Assembly: GCA_023432805.1 (NCBI GenBank) | Contig: JAEYUG010000028.1 | Coordinates: 1 to 47,312, forward strand | Reading direction: 5' to 3' | Source of the DNA: Bacteroidota bacterium | Lineage (GTDB): Bacteria > Bacteroidota > Ignavibacteria > SZUA-365 | DNA: 47,312 bases | Shown here: one piece after another, positions 33,601 through 43,361 of the stretch | Layout: every line of letters begins with the position of its first letter | Numbering within the stretch: the first letter of the stretch is position 1 | The notes under the pieces: model-generated | Seen by the model: only the letters and a program-made list of their open reading frames with translations | Database searches by the model: none | What the model was told of the DNA's origin: nothing | Translations under genes and position numbers: made by a program

Positions 33601-36600
33601 TCACGGGAAAGACACGAATGAACACCGTATCGGATCCCTCGCACCCGGCACCATCGCGCAGACGCAGGATGTATCGTGTGCTTGTCATGGGCGAGGCACG
33701 GGGAGCGAGGTCCTTCGGACTCGACAAGCCCAGCGTGGGTTCCCAGATGACTTCGTAGGGACCCTGTCCCGACACGATGTCCGGACGCAGTTGCAGCGAT
33801 TCGCCCTGGCAGAGTGTGAGATCGGCGCCCAGGTCGAAGATGATCGGCGGATTCACGGTCACACGCACCGAGTCGATGCCGACACAACCGCTCGTGTCGG
33901 TCAGTGTCAGATAGTACATCGTCGTCTTTGTCGGCGACGCCGTCGGCTTCGGAATCGTCGGGTCGTTCAGTCCGTCGGTCGGGCTCCATGAAAACCGGTA
34001 CAGGCCGAGGCTTTCAGGAACAGGATCTCCGAGGATGGTGCTGCCCGACGTGCAGAGCGTGCGGTCGTCTCCCGCTCGAGCTGGGGGAAGCCCCACACTG
34101 ACGAGTATCGACGGGGAGAGTGTCGAGCAGCCGTTCGCGTTGGTCACGCGCACGACGTAGGATCCCGTGCGGTCGACCACGAGCGACGAGCCCGTGCCGA
34201 TCGGATTCGGAGATTCGTTGCTGTACCACTGGTAGCTGAGTCCCGCACCCGTGTTCGCACGCAGTGTCGTCGAGCGGCCGGGACAGAGATAGACCGTGTA
34301 CGACGGCGTGATCTCCGCCTTCGGCTTGAAGTGGATCGTGATGGCGCGGTCGTTGGCGGGACTCTGCTGATAGGGATTCGAGGAGATGATCATCACACGG
34401 TAGCCGGTGCCGTCGACCGCATCGATCGGCACCATGCCGCGGATCACTCCGGCTGTCGTGCCCTGCAGCTGACCGAGGAAGTCGGGCGCGCCGAAATTGC
34501 CGGACGGATCCGACAGATAGGCGGTGAAGGTGTTGCCTGCGTTGAAGGTTCCGCGCACGGTGAAGGGAATCAGAATGGAATCGCCCGCGCAGTAGGGACC
34601 CTGCTGCACGGCTTCCACCGTGATGCTCGTCACCTCCGACTTGAGACACAGATCGAAGCGGCCGAGGAACACATCCTGCATGCCGCCGTGGATTTCCTTC
34701 CACGCAGCCGGTGTGGTCATGCCCGAGAGACTTTCGGTATAGCCGGTTGCGAACATGTAGCCGAGGGCGTCGGTCGCGATCTTGATCCCGACATCGCTGC
34801 CGGAGCCGCCGTAATACGTGCCGCAGACGCGCACGCCCGTCGTCGTCAGTTCGACGATGAACGCGTCGCCCTCGAGTCCGCCCGCATACCCTGGCTGAAA
34901 TGCGCCAGCGGTGGCGATGCCGTCGCCCGATTTCGTGAAGCCGGTGATCATCACGTACGCCGTGTCGACCACCGCGATGCCGCGCCCGCGGTCCTGCCCC
35001 AGTCCGCCGACATAGCTGCCCCAGCGCCGCACGCCCTGCGAACTGTACTGCACGACGAACGCATCCTCCACACCGCCGAGTGTCTCCTGATGCGTCCCGC
35101 GCGAGGCGATGTGCGTGGAGCTTTCCGAGTAGCCCGTCACGAAAATCTCGCTGTCGCGCGATACAGCCACATCCATCGCCCAGTCGTCGCCCGTGCCGCC
35201 GAGATACGTGCCCCAGATCCGCGTACCCGTCGCATCGAACATCGCCACGTAGCCGTCGCCGTAAAAGGGACCGCCGCCATAGGTCGGTTGCTGCACCCCC
35301 GGCACGGCGATGCCGCTCGCGCTGTTGGTACGTCCCACGACCACGATGTTGTTGTTCGGATCGACGTCTACTCCCTCGCCCCAGTCGGATCCGCTGCCGC
35401 CGAGATAGGTGCCCCAGCGTCGCGCGCCTGTCTGCGTGAAGCTGACGATGAACGCGTCATCGCCACCCGCCATCACACTCTGATGCGTACCAGGCGTCGC
35501 GATGCCTGAGGTGCTCGACGTCCACCCCGTCACCATCACATTGCCCAGCCGGTCGAAGGCGACCCCGTTGCCGTCTTCGTACCCCGGACCTCCGAGATAG
35601 GTGCTCCAGATCCGTCCGCCGCTCGCGTTGAAGAGCGCGACGAAGGCATCCTGTGCACCCCCTGCGTAGGCTGTCTGCCATGCACCACCGCTGGCCACAC
35701 CCGATGTGCTCGCAGTGAATCCCGTGAACGCGATCACCCCCGTCGCATCGACCGCCACACTCTTGCTGCCCTCGTACGAAGGTCCGCCGAAATACGTGCC
35801 CCACACCAGCCTGCCCGCAGCGTCGAACTGCGCGACGAACGCATCGCTGCTCGGTCCGGTGAATGTCGACTGATACGTGCCCGCTGTCGCGATCCCGCTC
35901 GTGCTCGTCGTCATCCCGGTGACGAGGGGTCCCCCGGATGCTGTCATCGCCACATCGTTGCCGACCTCCGACGAGGTGCCGCCGAAGTACGTGCCCCAGA
36001 GAATCTGCGGATCGATCACCAGCGTGCGCGTGCGGTCATGATTCTCGACCGTGAAGCCGACCATACCGTTCTGCATGTGGTAGGAGGATGCGATGCGGTC
36101 GCTTCCCCCCGGTGGGGTGGTCACCGCTACATCCCCGCGGAAGCCGTCGCCTGCCGCATCCCCCCGTCGATGGCCGTCGATCGGAGCATCCTCCCCGGCG
36201 GGCAGCAGCCACGAGACGGGCGGAGATTCGCGCAGGGATCCGAGCGCCGTCTCCGTCTCGAGCGAACCGTCGCCGCCACGCCGCGGAACGGCATCGGAGT
36301 AGAGGATCCTGATATCCGATACATCCGCACCCGGATGCACGATGAATGCCGTCTTGAGCATGCCCTCCGAGACGTCGTAGCGCAGATCGATACCCGGATA
36401 GAGATCGCGCACGAAGAGCGCGTCGTGTGCGGGCACACCGGTCAGGCCATCGGGACAGGCGGGAAGGTAGTAGTTGAACAGCGCGACGGCCTTGCCTGCC
36501 GCCTCGATCCGCGCTGCAGGATTCGCACCGGCAAAGCGCACGGTGAGCCGCTGCTGCGTGACGGTCGTGCGCCGCAGCCGGTCGATCGCGTGCGCGGGAT

Positions 36601-36937
36601 CCACGTCGTCACGAAGGGGCGCACCGGTGGATTCGCTCACGGCCGGCGCTGCGACATCGGTACGGGTGAAGACGTAGGTGATGTCGGTGGGGGAGAGGAA
36701 GGCGTACACGCCTCCGCCCCAGGCGATGTACCGCGCCTCGGCGAGCAGTCCGTCCCGGCCGAACTGCCCGCGGTTCTCGACCAGGCGCAGCGCGGAGAGT
36801 CCGCGCGCGGCATTGTCGGGAATGGACGCGTGAAGGGGACGCAGCCACGGCACGAGCACGAGCATGCACAGCACCACACCGCACGTCACGATGCTGCGCC
36901 GTGACGCGCAATCGGCGGAGTTACACATGCGTCTCAT
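30677..36937 (-). CDS. Giant secreted SBBP-repeat/Ig-like surface protein with T9SS type A C-terminal domain
   Basis: 2086 residues from the ATG at 36937 (ATG at 36928 is equally possible); both overlap the end of the preceding PAS gene. A signal peptide with a hydrophobic core (CGVVLCMLVLVPWL) is followed by the lead domain (RLVENRGQFG). At about 313-765 seven SBBP beta-propeller repeats start with variants of WGTYFGG and end in DAFVAQFD-like strands. At about 870-1870 a long array of PKD/Ig-like modules repeats FCxGDSVxL and WSTGDTTRS (six WS-G copies). The end is a T9SS sorting domain (HPNPFNATTVISF, GTYLAVLHT, VMVLAK). Such proteins are cell-surface adhesins or matrix proteins by inference; no enzyme motif is seen. 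It is the last gene of the trk operon strand run. Confidence 0.9.
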   Translation of the reverse strand: MRRMCNSADCASRRSIVTCGVVLCMLVLVPWLRPLHASIPDNAARGLSALRLVENRGQFGRDGLLAEARYIAWGGGVYAFLSPTDITYVFTRTDVAAPAVSESTGAPLRDDVDPAHAIDRLRRTTVTQQRLTVRFAGANPAARIEAAGKAVALFNYYLPACPDGLTGVPAHDALFVRDLYPGIDLRYDVSEGMLKTAFIVHPGADVSDIRILYSDAVPRRGGDGSLETETALGSLRESPPVSWLLPAGEDAPIDGHRRGDAAGDGFRGDVAVTTPPGGSDRIASSYHMQNGMVGFTVENHDRTRTLVIDPQILWGTYFGGTSSEVGNDVAMTASGGPLVTGMTTSTSGIATAGTYQSTFTGPSSDAFVAQFDAAGRLVWGTYFGGPSYEGSKSVAVDATGVIAFTGFTASTSGVASGGAWQTAYAGGAQDAFVALFNASGGRIWSTYLGGPGYEDGNGVAFDRLGNVMVTGWTSSTSGIATPGTHQSVMAGGDDAFIVSFTQTGARRWGTYLGGSGSDWGEGVDVDPNNNIVVVGRTNSASGIAVPGVQQPTYGGGPFYGDGYVAMFDATGTRIWGTYLGGTGDDWAMDVAVSRDSEIFVTGYSESSTHIASRGTHQETLGGVEDAFVVQYSSQGVRRWGSYVGGLGQDRGRGIAVVDTAYVMITGFTKSGDGIATAGAFQPGYAGGLEGDAFIVELTTTGVRVCGTYYGGSGSDVGIKIATDALGYMFATGYTESLSGMTTPAAWKEIHGGMQDVFLGRFDLCLKSEVTSITVEAVQQGPYCAGDSILIPFTVRGTFNAGNTFTAYLSDPSGNFGAPDFLGQLQGTTAGVIRGMVPIDAVDGTGYRVMIISSNPYQQSPANDRAITIHFKPKAEITPSYTVYLCPGRSTTLRANTGAGLSYQWYSNESPNPIGTGSSLVVDRTGSYVVRVTNANGCSTLSPSILVSVGLPPARAGDDRTLCTSGSTILGDPVPESLGLYRFSWSPTDGLNDPTIPKPTASPTKTTMYYLTLTDTSGCVGIDSVRVTVNPPIIFDLGADLTLCQGESLQLRPDIVSGQGPYEVIWEPTLGLSSPKDLAPRASPMTSTRYILRLRDGAGCEGSDTVFIRVFPVTPPTVVAEGPTTFCQGDSVRLTAEAGYSSYSWSTGDTTRSAVVRVTGNHFVTITDRNGCRVPSKTVFVHAIEPEAPKVTVWPSATFCSGDSAVLTVEGVHRAYRWSNGLRTRSIVVRAAGTYTVSVLDTNGCTAGSGPIAVFVTPVPTPRAAGPLTVCRNSTQIYTADAASPVTRTWTAVGGSVVAGQGSAAATIAWGSGDSGMVILSERFPSFNCPRHDTLRIIIDTTFAPLVLRSGPLTFCEGDSVVLTLPAGIRSARWSTGDTTLALVVRASGRYTVSATDAGGCSGNSDPVDVIVQPVPRAAITGDSVLCATEAAVFETVAPAGTTLRWHSARAVTTGDSTSSRVTCAWMSAGMDTLRLSVTDDATGCTSTTEFQIRISDVPAPRIVASQSSPICEGDSVVLRAEPAGLLWRWSTGETTERIVVRATGAYTLEARNADGCAAGALPFVLDVIAPPVAAMTGPRATCTNAVSRYTTSVESGDVITWTVSGGTMLTAADAPELRVRWDAAGSFTIVLEVRRGPCTVRDTLRMQVTDQLSPVVSIVGALAFCAGDSVVLSGPTGYPSYLWSTGDTTRSIVVRTSGVITLRVDDGLGCAGISAPIAVTVHQPPQPVISGPVSFCTGDTITLTLTGAGGVVRWSTGDTTTAIRLAASGLVTVTVVDANGCTGVSAAHSVVMHPLPATPRVTRTGATLTSTPAVSYQWYRDGAVVPNATTRVLAGGSAGLYCVRITDANGCSALSDTISIPEAEEATAHVTLPHIVAAPGDLVHLPVVLASSRNLDQALPSEVHARIVFDATTLAPVPPTPAGMVRNGERVIDVRASFVWPQDTLFTLQLRATLGVLQSTPVRIEALDWGTAMVRTTVAPGSVTLEVCEEGGVRLFDATGTVSLRQNHPNPFNATTVISFETIEDGPVQLRVVDVNGRTVATLVDEHLKGAAYRVTFDASQLASGTYLAVLHTTGIVKTLVMVLAK

Positions 36938-37655
36938 GGCCTGATTCGAGTCGCAGCATCCACGTCCCCGAGCGACCGAACATGCCCCGCACCGCGACGG
37001 CGTGCCACTGCAGGAGTCGTGGTGCAGCGTCCGCCTGCAGATGCAGGGTCTGGAGTGAGAAGGGGGAAGCGCCCGCGATGCAGCGCTCGCCAAGTTCGGA
37101 GGCTGCAGCACCGGGGTCGGCGTCGGCGTAGATATCGACGAACGGATGCCCGACGAGTGCCATCGGGGAAGTCCCCGCAACGCGGGCGGCAGTGGGACTG
37201 ACCGAGACGATCCGACCCGAGCCGTCGATCTCAGCGAGGGCGGGCATGTTCGCAGCCGGCTCGGTCGAAACGGGATCGGATGGAACTGGGACGTGTTCGA
37301 GGGCACGGGTGATCGCGTCCAGCAGTTGGCGGCTCTCATCGGTATGCCGATCTGCGGTCTGCATGCGCAGAAGCGTCAGGCTGTCTGGAGCATGCAACGC
37401 CTCGGTCACATTCTCGAGCGGCCTGGCCATCGCTGCCGTGGTCCACACGGCGAGCAGGCCTGCGAGTCCGATCAGCACGAGCATGACCGGCACGAGAAAG
37501 ATTGGATCATGCACGAGAAAGTAACGCACGCCGCTGCCGAAGAGATAGTCGAAGGTGAGTCCACCGGCGATCAGACACAACAGCACGACGAGCAGATGCG
37601 ACAGCACGATGCGCAGAAACATGCCGGCAAGCGGGCGGGTGGACGTGGAGGCCAT
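36921..37655 (-). CDS. Two-span membrane protein with HAMP-like linker and PAS domain, no kinase domain
   Basis: 244 residues from the ATG at 37655; a TTG at 37667 would overlap the trkA stop and is an alternative. Hydrophobic spans lie at about 11-35 and 52-73 and are joined by a short loop (FGSGVRYFLVHDP), so almost nothing is periplasmic. A HAMP-like segment (ARPLENVTEALHAPDSL) and a PAS domain at about 130-240 (LAEIDGSGRIVSVSPTAARV, LVGHPFVDIYAD, HAVAVRGMFGRSGTWMLRLE) follow. It ends where a HisKA domain would normally begin. It lies between trkA and the giant SBBP gene and overlaps the latter by 17 bases. It may sense a cytoplasmic or redox signal and act on a partner kinase or on K+ uptake; that is speculation. 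Confidence 0.75.
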   Translation of the reverse strand: MASTSTRPLAGMFLRIVLSHLLVVLLCLIAGGLTFDYLFGSGVRYFLVHDPIFLVPVMLVLIGLAGLLAVWTTAAMARPLENVTEALHAPDSLTLLRMQTADRHTDESRQLLDAITRALEHVPVPSDPVSTEPAANMPALAEIDGSGRIVSVSPTAARVAGTSPMALVGHPFVDIYADADPGAAASELGERCIAGASPFSLQTLHLQADAAPRLLQWHAVAVRGMFGRSGTWMLRLESGHETHV

Positions 37656-37663
37656 GGCGCGGA

Positions 37664-38350
37664 TCAATCGATCATGCGGTGGATATCACGCTCGCGGCCC
37701 AGCAGCACCAGAACGTCATGTTCCTCGATGATCGTCTCCGCCATCGGCACGCCGATCACACTTTCCTCGCGTGTCTGAACTCCGCTCGAGTCCGTTCCGA
37801 TCTTCACGCGCTTGATCGTGATCAGGTTCACGCTGAAGCGGTTGCGCAGGTCCAGCTCCTTGAGCGTCTTACCGTAGAATCGGCGGGGAGCTTCAACCTG
37901 CAGGATGCTGTATTCGTCGGTCAACGGTATCAGATCGAGCACGCTGTCGCTGAACATGCGCATGGCAACGCGTTCGGCGACGATCTCCTCGGGCGAGATG
38001 ACCAGATGCACGCCGACATTCTTGAAGATCTCCGTGTGCAGGGGACTCGTGCTCTTGACCACGACCCTCTTGCACTTGAAGCGCAGCAGATGCACGCAAG
38101 TAAGCAGGGCGCTTTCGAAATCCTCACCGATCGCCACGATCACTGCATCGAGATCTTCCAGCCCTTGATTGCGCAGGGCGTTCTCGTCGGTGCTGTCCAG
38201 CCGGATCGCATAAGCGACCTTGTTCTTGATGTCTTCGATCTTCGACATCGTGTTGTCGATGACGATGACCTCGGCCCCGCGTTCGGTCAGTTCGAGAGCG
38301 AGGCGCTCCCCGAAGTATCCGAGACCGATGATGGCGAAACGCTTGACCAT
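37664..38350 (-). CDS. trkA: TrkA/KtrA-type potassium channel regulatory subunit
   Basis: 228 residues, the length of the single-RCK KtrA type. An RCK_N Rossmann fold starts with FAIIGLGYFGERLALEL (GxGxxG) and has the acidic strand end VIVID that binds the nucleotide ribose; VKSTSPLHTEIFKNVGVHLV follows. The RCK_C domain covers about 140-224 (LQVEAPRRFYGKTLKELDL to HDVLVLLGRERDI). It forms a cytoplasmic octameric ring that gates the TrkH/KtrB channel in response to ATP/ADP or NAD(H). It is 62 bases after trkH on the same strand. Confidence 0.95.
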   Translation of the reverse strand: MVKRFAIIGLGYFGERLALELTERGAEVIVIDNTMSKIEDIKNKVAYAIRLDSTDENALRNQGLEDLDAVIVAIGEDFESALLTCVHLLRFKCKRVVVKSTSPLHTEIFKNVGVHLVISPEEIVAERVAMRMFSDSVLDLIPLTDEYSILQVEAPRRFYGKTLKELDLRNRFSVNLITIKRVKIGTDSSGVQTREESVIGVPMAETIIEEHDVLVLLGRERDIHRMID

Positions 38351-38412
38351 GAGTTACTCCGCTGGGTGCGATGCAGATCGTGAAGAGGGAAGTGGGAACA
38401 CGCGGAACCGCA

Positions 38413-40185
38413 TCAGATGACGATGTTTTCCGAGGGATAATCGTAGTTGGCAGTCACGGCCGGACGCGTCAGGGCCATGAGCATGGTGATCGCTCCGACG
38501 CGACCGACGAGCATGGTCAGCATCAGGGTCACCTTGCTCGCATCGGAGAGGAACGGTGTGATGCCGCGGGAGAGCCCCACCGTGCCGAAGGCCGAGACAG
38601 ATTCAAAGATAACATCGCCGAGCGGGAACGGTTCGATCCAGACAAGCACAAGTACGGTGATCAGTAGCAGGATGAGCGACAGCGTGAATGTCGCGTATGC
38701 GCGCTCGATCGACGTTGTGGTGATCTGCCGGTGACCGATCTCCAGCTTCTGCCTGCCGCGCACGAGATTGAATGCGGAGAAGATGAGCAGTGTGAAGGTC
38801 GTGGTCTTGATGCCACCACCGGTCGACGCAGGGGAGGCGCCGATGAACATGAGCATGATCATCACCAGCACGGTCGGCATGGTGACGATTCCGATGTCGA
38901 TCGTATTGAAACCTGCAGTGCGGCAGGTGACCGATTGAAAGAAGGCGGTGAGCAGTTGCTGCCCTGTGTTCATGTCGCGCAGCGTATGCCTGAGTTCGAA
39001 CGTATAGATCGCCGCCGTGCCTGCGACGAGAAGAAATGCCGTCGTCGTGATGACGATGCGCGAATGCACGGTGAGCCTGCTCCGCACACGCCATGCCCGG
39101 CTGCTGAAGGGACGCAGGGATATGATGTTCGAGATCACCATGAACCCGAGACCGCCGGAAATGATCAGCGCGCTGATGGTGAGCAGAATGCCCGGATTGA
39201 AGGCCACACGGGGATCCGCGAAATTGAGACTGAACGTCGAGAAACCGGCGTTGCAGAATCCGCTGACCGCGTGGAAAAGGGAGGCGAACACGCGATCGCT
39301 GCCTGTGGAAAAGAGCGATGGATCCCACGACACATAGAGTATGAGTGCGCCGGCACATTCAATGATCAGGGTGATGGCGATGATCTGGATGAGCGTGGTG
39401 CGTATCTCTCCGATGCTGTCCTTGTTGAGAAACTCCTGCATCAACACGCGCTCCTTGATGCTCAGACGCCCCGAGAACAGTGTGAAGAAGGTAGTGAAGG
39501 TCATCAGCCCGAGACCGCCGATCTGGATCAGTCCCATGATCACGATCTGCCCGAACACCGTAAACGTGGTCGGCGTGTCGACCACGACGAGTCCCGTGAC
39601 ACACACCGCACTCGTCGATGTGAACAGCGCGTCGATGAAGTCGATGCCCGCGACGGTCGCGCGGGGCAGGCTCAGCATCAGTGCACCGCTCACGATCACC
39701 AGCAGGAAACTCGCGATGAACAACCGTGCCGGCTGGATGCGGAGCATGGTCAGCTTTCTGCTGTACCGGATGGCGGAGGCGATGACCTCGATCGCGATCA
39801 CCGACTGGAAGAGCACGATGTACAGCGCGAAGAGGTTGCGCGATGCGAACACCCAGGGCAGTTCCACTCCGAGCATCAGCAGCACCTGCGTGAACGCGAT
39901 GATGAGAAGGAGTGTGGACGATGCCGCATACTCCATGCGACGATCGCGCATCAACTCAGCACGGTCCGGCGCGAGGGCCAGCTTGACCAGCTGCTGGGTC
40001 ATGAACACCCCGACGACCATGAACTCGAATGTGCGCACGACAGACGCCCACTCCGGGGACAGCCGGAACCCGTACTCGAGGATCAGCGCACCGATCGCGA
40101 GGATGTACAGAGGCAGCAGCACGCGGTTGATGCGCGTGCTGACGCGGGTGAATCGGCCTGTGGATCGTTCTGCGGAAGAGGACAT
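38413..40185 (-). CDS. trkH: TrkH/KtrB-type potassium uptake channel subunit
   Basis: 590 residues. The four K+ selectivity loops are clear, each with its filter glycine: TSTSAVCVTGLVVVDT, HAVSGFCNAGFSTFS, QSVTCRTAGFNTID and ESVSAFGTVGLSRGIT. Before them are about four extra N-terminal spans (residues 22-160), longer than canonical KtrB of about 450 residues. GASPASTGGGIKTTTF is the conserved intramembrane-loop region. It acts in the inner membrane with the TrkA protein encoded next. A GTCA-type start context is weak, but the ATG at 40185 is the only one before the first span. Confidence 0.95.
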   Translation of the reverse strand: MSSSAERSTGRFTRVSTRINRVLLPLYILAIGALILEYGFRLSPEWASVVRTFEFMVVGVFMTQQLVKLALAPDRAELMRDRRMEYAASSTLLLIIAFTQVLLMLGVELPWVFASRNLFALYIVLFQSVIAIEVIASAIRYSRKLTMLRIQPARLFIASFLLVIVSGALMLSLPRATVAGIDFIDALFTSTSAVCVTGLVVVDTPTTFTVFGQIVIMGLIQIGGLGLMTFTTFFTLFSGRLSIKERVLMQEFLNKDSIGEIRTTLIQIIAITLIIECAGALILYVSWDPSLFSTGSDRVFASLFHAVSGFCNAGFSTFSLNFADPRVAFNPGILLTISALIISGGLGFMVISNIISLRPFSSRAWRVRSRLTVHSRIVITTTAFLLVAGTAAIYTFELRHTLRDMNTGQQLLTAFFQSVTCRTAGFNTIDIGIVTMPTVLVMIMLMFIGASPASTGGGIKTTTFTLLIFSAFNLVRGRQKLEIGHRQITTTSIERAYATFTLSLILLLITVLVLVWIEPFPLGDVIFESVSAFGTVGLSRGITPFLSDASKVTLMLTMLVGRVGAITMLMALTRPAVTANYDYPSENIVI

Positions 40186-40215
40186 GTCAATGGAACGAAT
40201 CGCGAATGACCCGGC

Positions 40216-40244
40216 AACCTATCGAATGCACTGCTCAAGTGCAA
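40216..40244 (-). promoter_or_regulatory. Promoter of the trkH operon
   Basis: On the minus strand TTGCAC (40239-40244), 17 bases, TAGGTT (40216-40221) within TAGGTTGC. It lies 31 bases before the trkH ATG. Confidence 0.55.
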
Positions 40245-40265
40245 CAAGAAACCCGGGACTCTCCT

Positions 40266-40296
40266 TTGATTCTCGCACGCATCGTTCGTAGCTTTG
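40266..40296 (+). promoter_or_regulatory. Promoter of the phosphohexomutase/EutN/enolase genes
   Basis: TTGATT (40266-40271), 17 bases, TAGCTT within TAGCTTTG (40289-40296), an exact TAnnTTTG. The ATG follows 25 bases later. It shares its -10 hexamer with the LacI promoter. Confidence 0.65.
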
Positions 40297-40321
40297 TCCC
40301 GGCCCTTGACATTCCTCGATC

Positions 40322-41701
40322 ATGCCCACACTCATCACCAGCATTTCCGGTATCCGGGGCATTCCCGGCGATTCACTTCTTCCCGATACTGTCATTCGAT
40401 ACGCGGCTGCCTTCGCTGTCATGTGCGACGGGGGTACCGTTGTTGTCGGGTACGACGGGCGTCCTTCGGGACTCCCGATCAAGGATCTGGTCAGCGCAAC
40501 GCTGCGCATGGCCGGGTGTGCGGTGATCGACATTGGACTCGCTCCGACCCCGACCGTGCAAGTCAGTGTCGAGCGCGCAGGAGCGGCAGGCGGCGTCGCC
40601 ATCACCGCCAGCCACAATCCCTCGGAATGGAACGGCCTGAAGTTTCTCGACGCGCGTGGCGTCTTCCTCGATGTCGAGCAGAACGCGACCCTCTTTACAC
40701 TCGCGGATGCGGGGAGGCATCGTGCAGTGCGGTGGGACGCCATCGGCACCTTGTCGATCGACTCCCACGCCGTCGACCGTCACATCGATCTCGTGCTCAC
40801 ATCACTGCCCGTGCATCTCGACGCCATCCGTGCGTGCCGGTTCAGTGTTGTCGTCGATGCAGTGAACGCCTCCGGCAGCATGGCCGTGCCCACCCTGCTC
40901 GAGCGTCTCGGCTGCACCGTGCACCCCCTGTATTGCGACGGCACGGGACGCTTCCCCCACACCCCCGAACCCCTCCCGGTGAACCTCACCGAACTCGGCC
41001 GGCAGACCGCCGCACTCGGGGCCGATCTCGGTGTCGCAGTCGATCCCGACGCAGACAGGCTCGTGCTCTTCACGGAGGAGGGACGTCCCTTCGGTGAGGA
41101 ATACACCGTCACCACGGCAACGGACGCACTGCTCGCACGCCTCGTCCACCCCGACGGCGCCCCGGTCGTCGTCAACCTCTCCACCACGCGCGCCGTCGAC
41201 GATGTCGCCGCCCGCTATGGTGCTCGCGTCGAACGCACCCCTGTCGGCGAAATCAACGTCGCCCGCCACATGCTCGCCCATGGTGCACCCGTCGGGGGAG
41301 AGGGCAGCGGGGGAGTCATCGTTCCCGCCGTGCATGCTGGACGCGACTCGCTGGTGGGACTCGTGCTCACGCTCGATGCGCTTGCGCGCACGGGACTCTC
41401 GGCCTCCGCCTATCGTGCCACGCTGCCCGACTATGTGATCCGCAAGTCGAAGTACGCGACCGCATCGTTCGACATGCCCGCGGCCTTTGCGCGTGTCGCG
41501 ACAGCGTTCGCAGGTGAGAGGATCAATGCGGATGACGGACTGCGCATCGATTTCGCCGAAGGCTGGGTGCACATCCGTACATCGAACACCGAGCCCATCG
41601 CCCGCGTCATCGCGGAAGCCTCCACAGCCGAGACGGCGGATGCGCTCGCTGCACGCGTGGCCGCGATCGCCTTCGGTCCCGAAGCGGAGCCGCACGCATG
41701 A
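40322..41701 (+). CDS. Phosphohexomutase (phosphomannomutase/phosphoglucosamine mutase family)
   Basis: 459 residues. All four active-site loops are present: phosphoserine loop AITASHNPSEWNGLKF, metal loop VDPDADRLVLF, sugar-specificity loop GGEGSGGVIVP and phosphate-binding loop RTSNTEPIAR. The N-terminus (ITSISGIRGIPGDSL) is that of archaeal/Bacteroidota GlmM-like members. It interconverts hexose 1- and 6-phosphates; GlcN-1-P/6-P for peptidoglycan and LPS is likely but Man or Glc is possible. Its stop overlaps the EutN-like gene by 4 bases. A second paralogue lies at 44623, so specificity may be divided between them. Confidence 0.9.
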   Translation: MPTLITSISGIRGIPGDSLLPDTVIRYAAAFAVMCDGGTVVVGYDGRPSGLPIKDLVSATLRMAGCAVIDIGLAPTPTVQVSVERAGAAGGVAITASHNPSEWNGLKFLDARGVFLDVEQNATLFTLADAGRHRAVRWDAIGTLSIDSHAVDRHIDLVLTSLPVHLDAIRACRFSVVVDAVNASGSMAVPTLLERLGCTVHPLYCDGTGRFPHTPEPLPVNLTELGRQTAALGADLGVAVDPDADRLVLFTEEGRPFGEEYTVTTATDALLARLVHPDGAPVVVNLSTTRAVDDVAARYGARVERTPVGEINVARHMLAHGAPVGGEGSGGVIVPAVHAGRDSLVGLVLTLDALARTGLSASAYRATLPDYVIRKSKYATASFDMPAAFARVATAFAGERINADDGLRIDFAEGWVHIRTSNTEPIARVIAEASTAETADALAARVAAIAFGPEAEPHA

Positions 41702-42033
41702 TTCTCTGCCGCGTGCTCGGCACGCTCGTGTCGGTGAAGAAGGATGCGACCCTGCGTCCCTACAAAATGCTGATCTGCCATCCTGTCGGACTCGACCGCG
41801 CCTTTCTCCCCAAGGGCGAGGTGATGGCGATCGACCACACCGGTGCGGGTGTCGGCGATTACGTGCTCGTGGCCCAGGAGGGTGACGCGGCACAGCAGGT
41901 GCTCGCGCGCACCGACGTGCCGGTGCACAGCATCGTCGTCTGCGTCGTCGACGACTTCCACGTGGATGCGCGCTATGCGCCGTCCGACCCCGCCGCCTCC
42001 GTCGCGGCACCATCCCCCACAGACCGTTCCTGA
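41698..42033 (+). CDS. EutN/CcmL-family (microcompartment vertex-type) protein
   Basis: 111 residues. The beta-barrel pentamer signature is clear: CRVLGTLVSVKKDATLRPYK, then MLICHPV, EVMAIDHTGAGVGDYVLVAQ and a closing VDVPVHSIVVCVVDD-like strand (TDVPVHSIVVCVVDDFHV). In carboxysomes and ethanolamine/propanediol compartments this family caps shell vertices. No hexameric BMC shell gene is in the window; instead it is translationally coupled (ATGA) to a phosphohexomutase and followed by enolase 25 bases later. A 20-residue Ala/Pro/Ser tail ends it. It may be a solitary pentamer with another role, or shell genes may lie elsewhere. Confidence 0.88.
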   Translation: MILCRVLGTLVSVKKDATLRPYKMLICHPVGLDRAFLPKGEVMAIDHTGAGVGDYVLVAQEGDAAQQVLARTDVPVHSIVVCVVDDFHVDARYAPSDPAASVAAPSPTDRS

Positions 42034-42058
42034 CATCATTCATAGGATGAGCAACACC

Positions 42059-43360
<1,302 letters not shown>

Positions 43361-43361
43361 C

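Noticed and set aside
31360..34310. Recurring short DNA similarities that could look like a repeat array or CRISPR
   Set aside because: They are degenerate codons for Ig-like modules with WSTGDTT; spacing and identity do not fit CRISPR.
36938..37339. 134-residue N-terminal extension of the giant SBBP protein
   Set aside because: It lies over the PAS gene in another frame and precedes the signal peptide; low-complexity Ser/Pro/Arg sequence.
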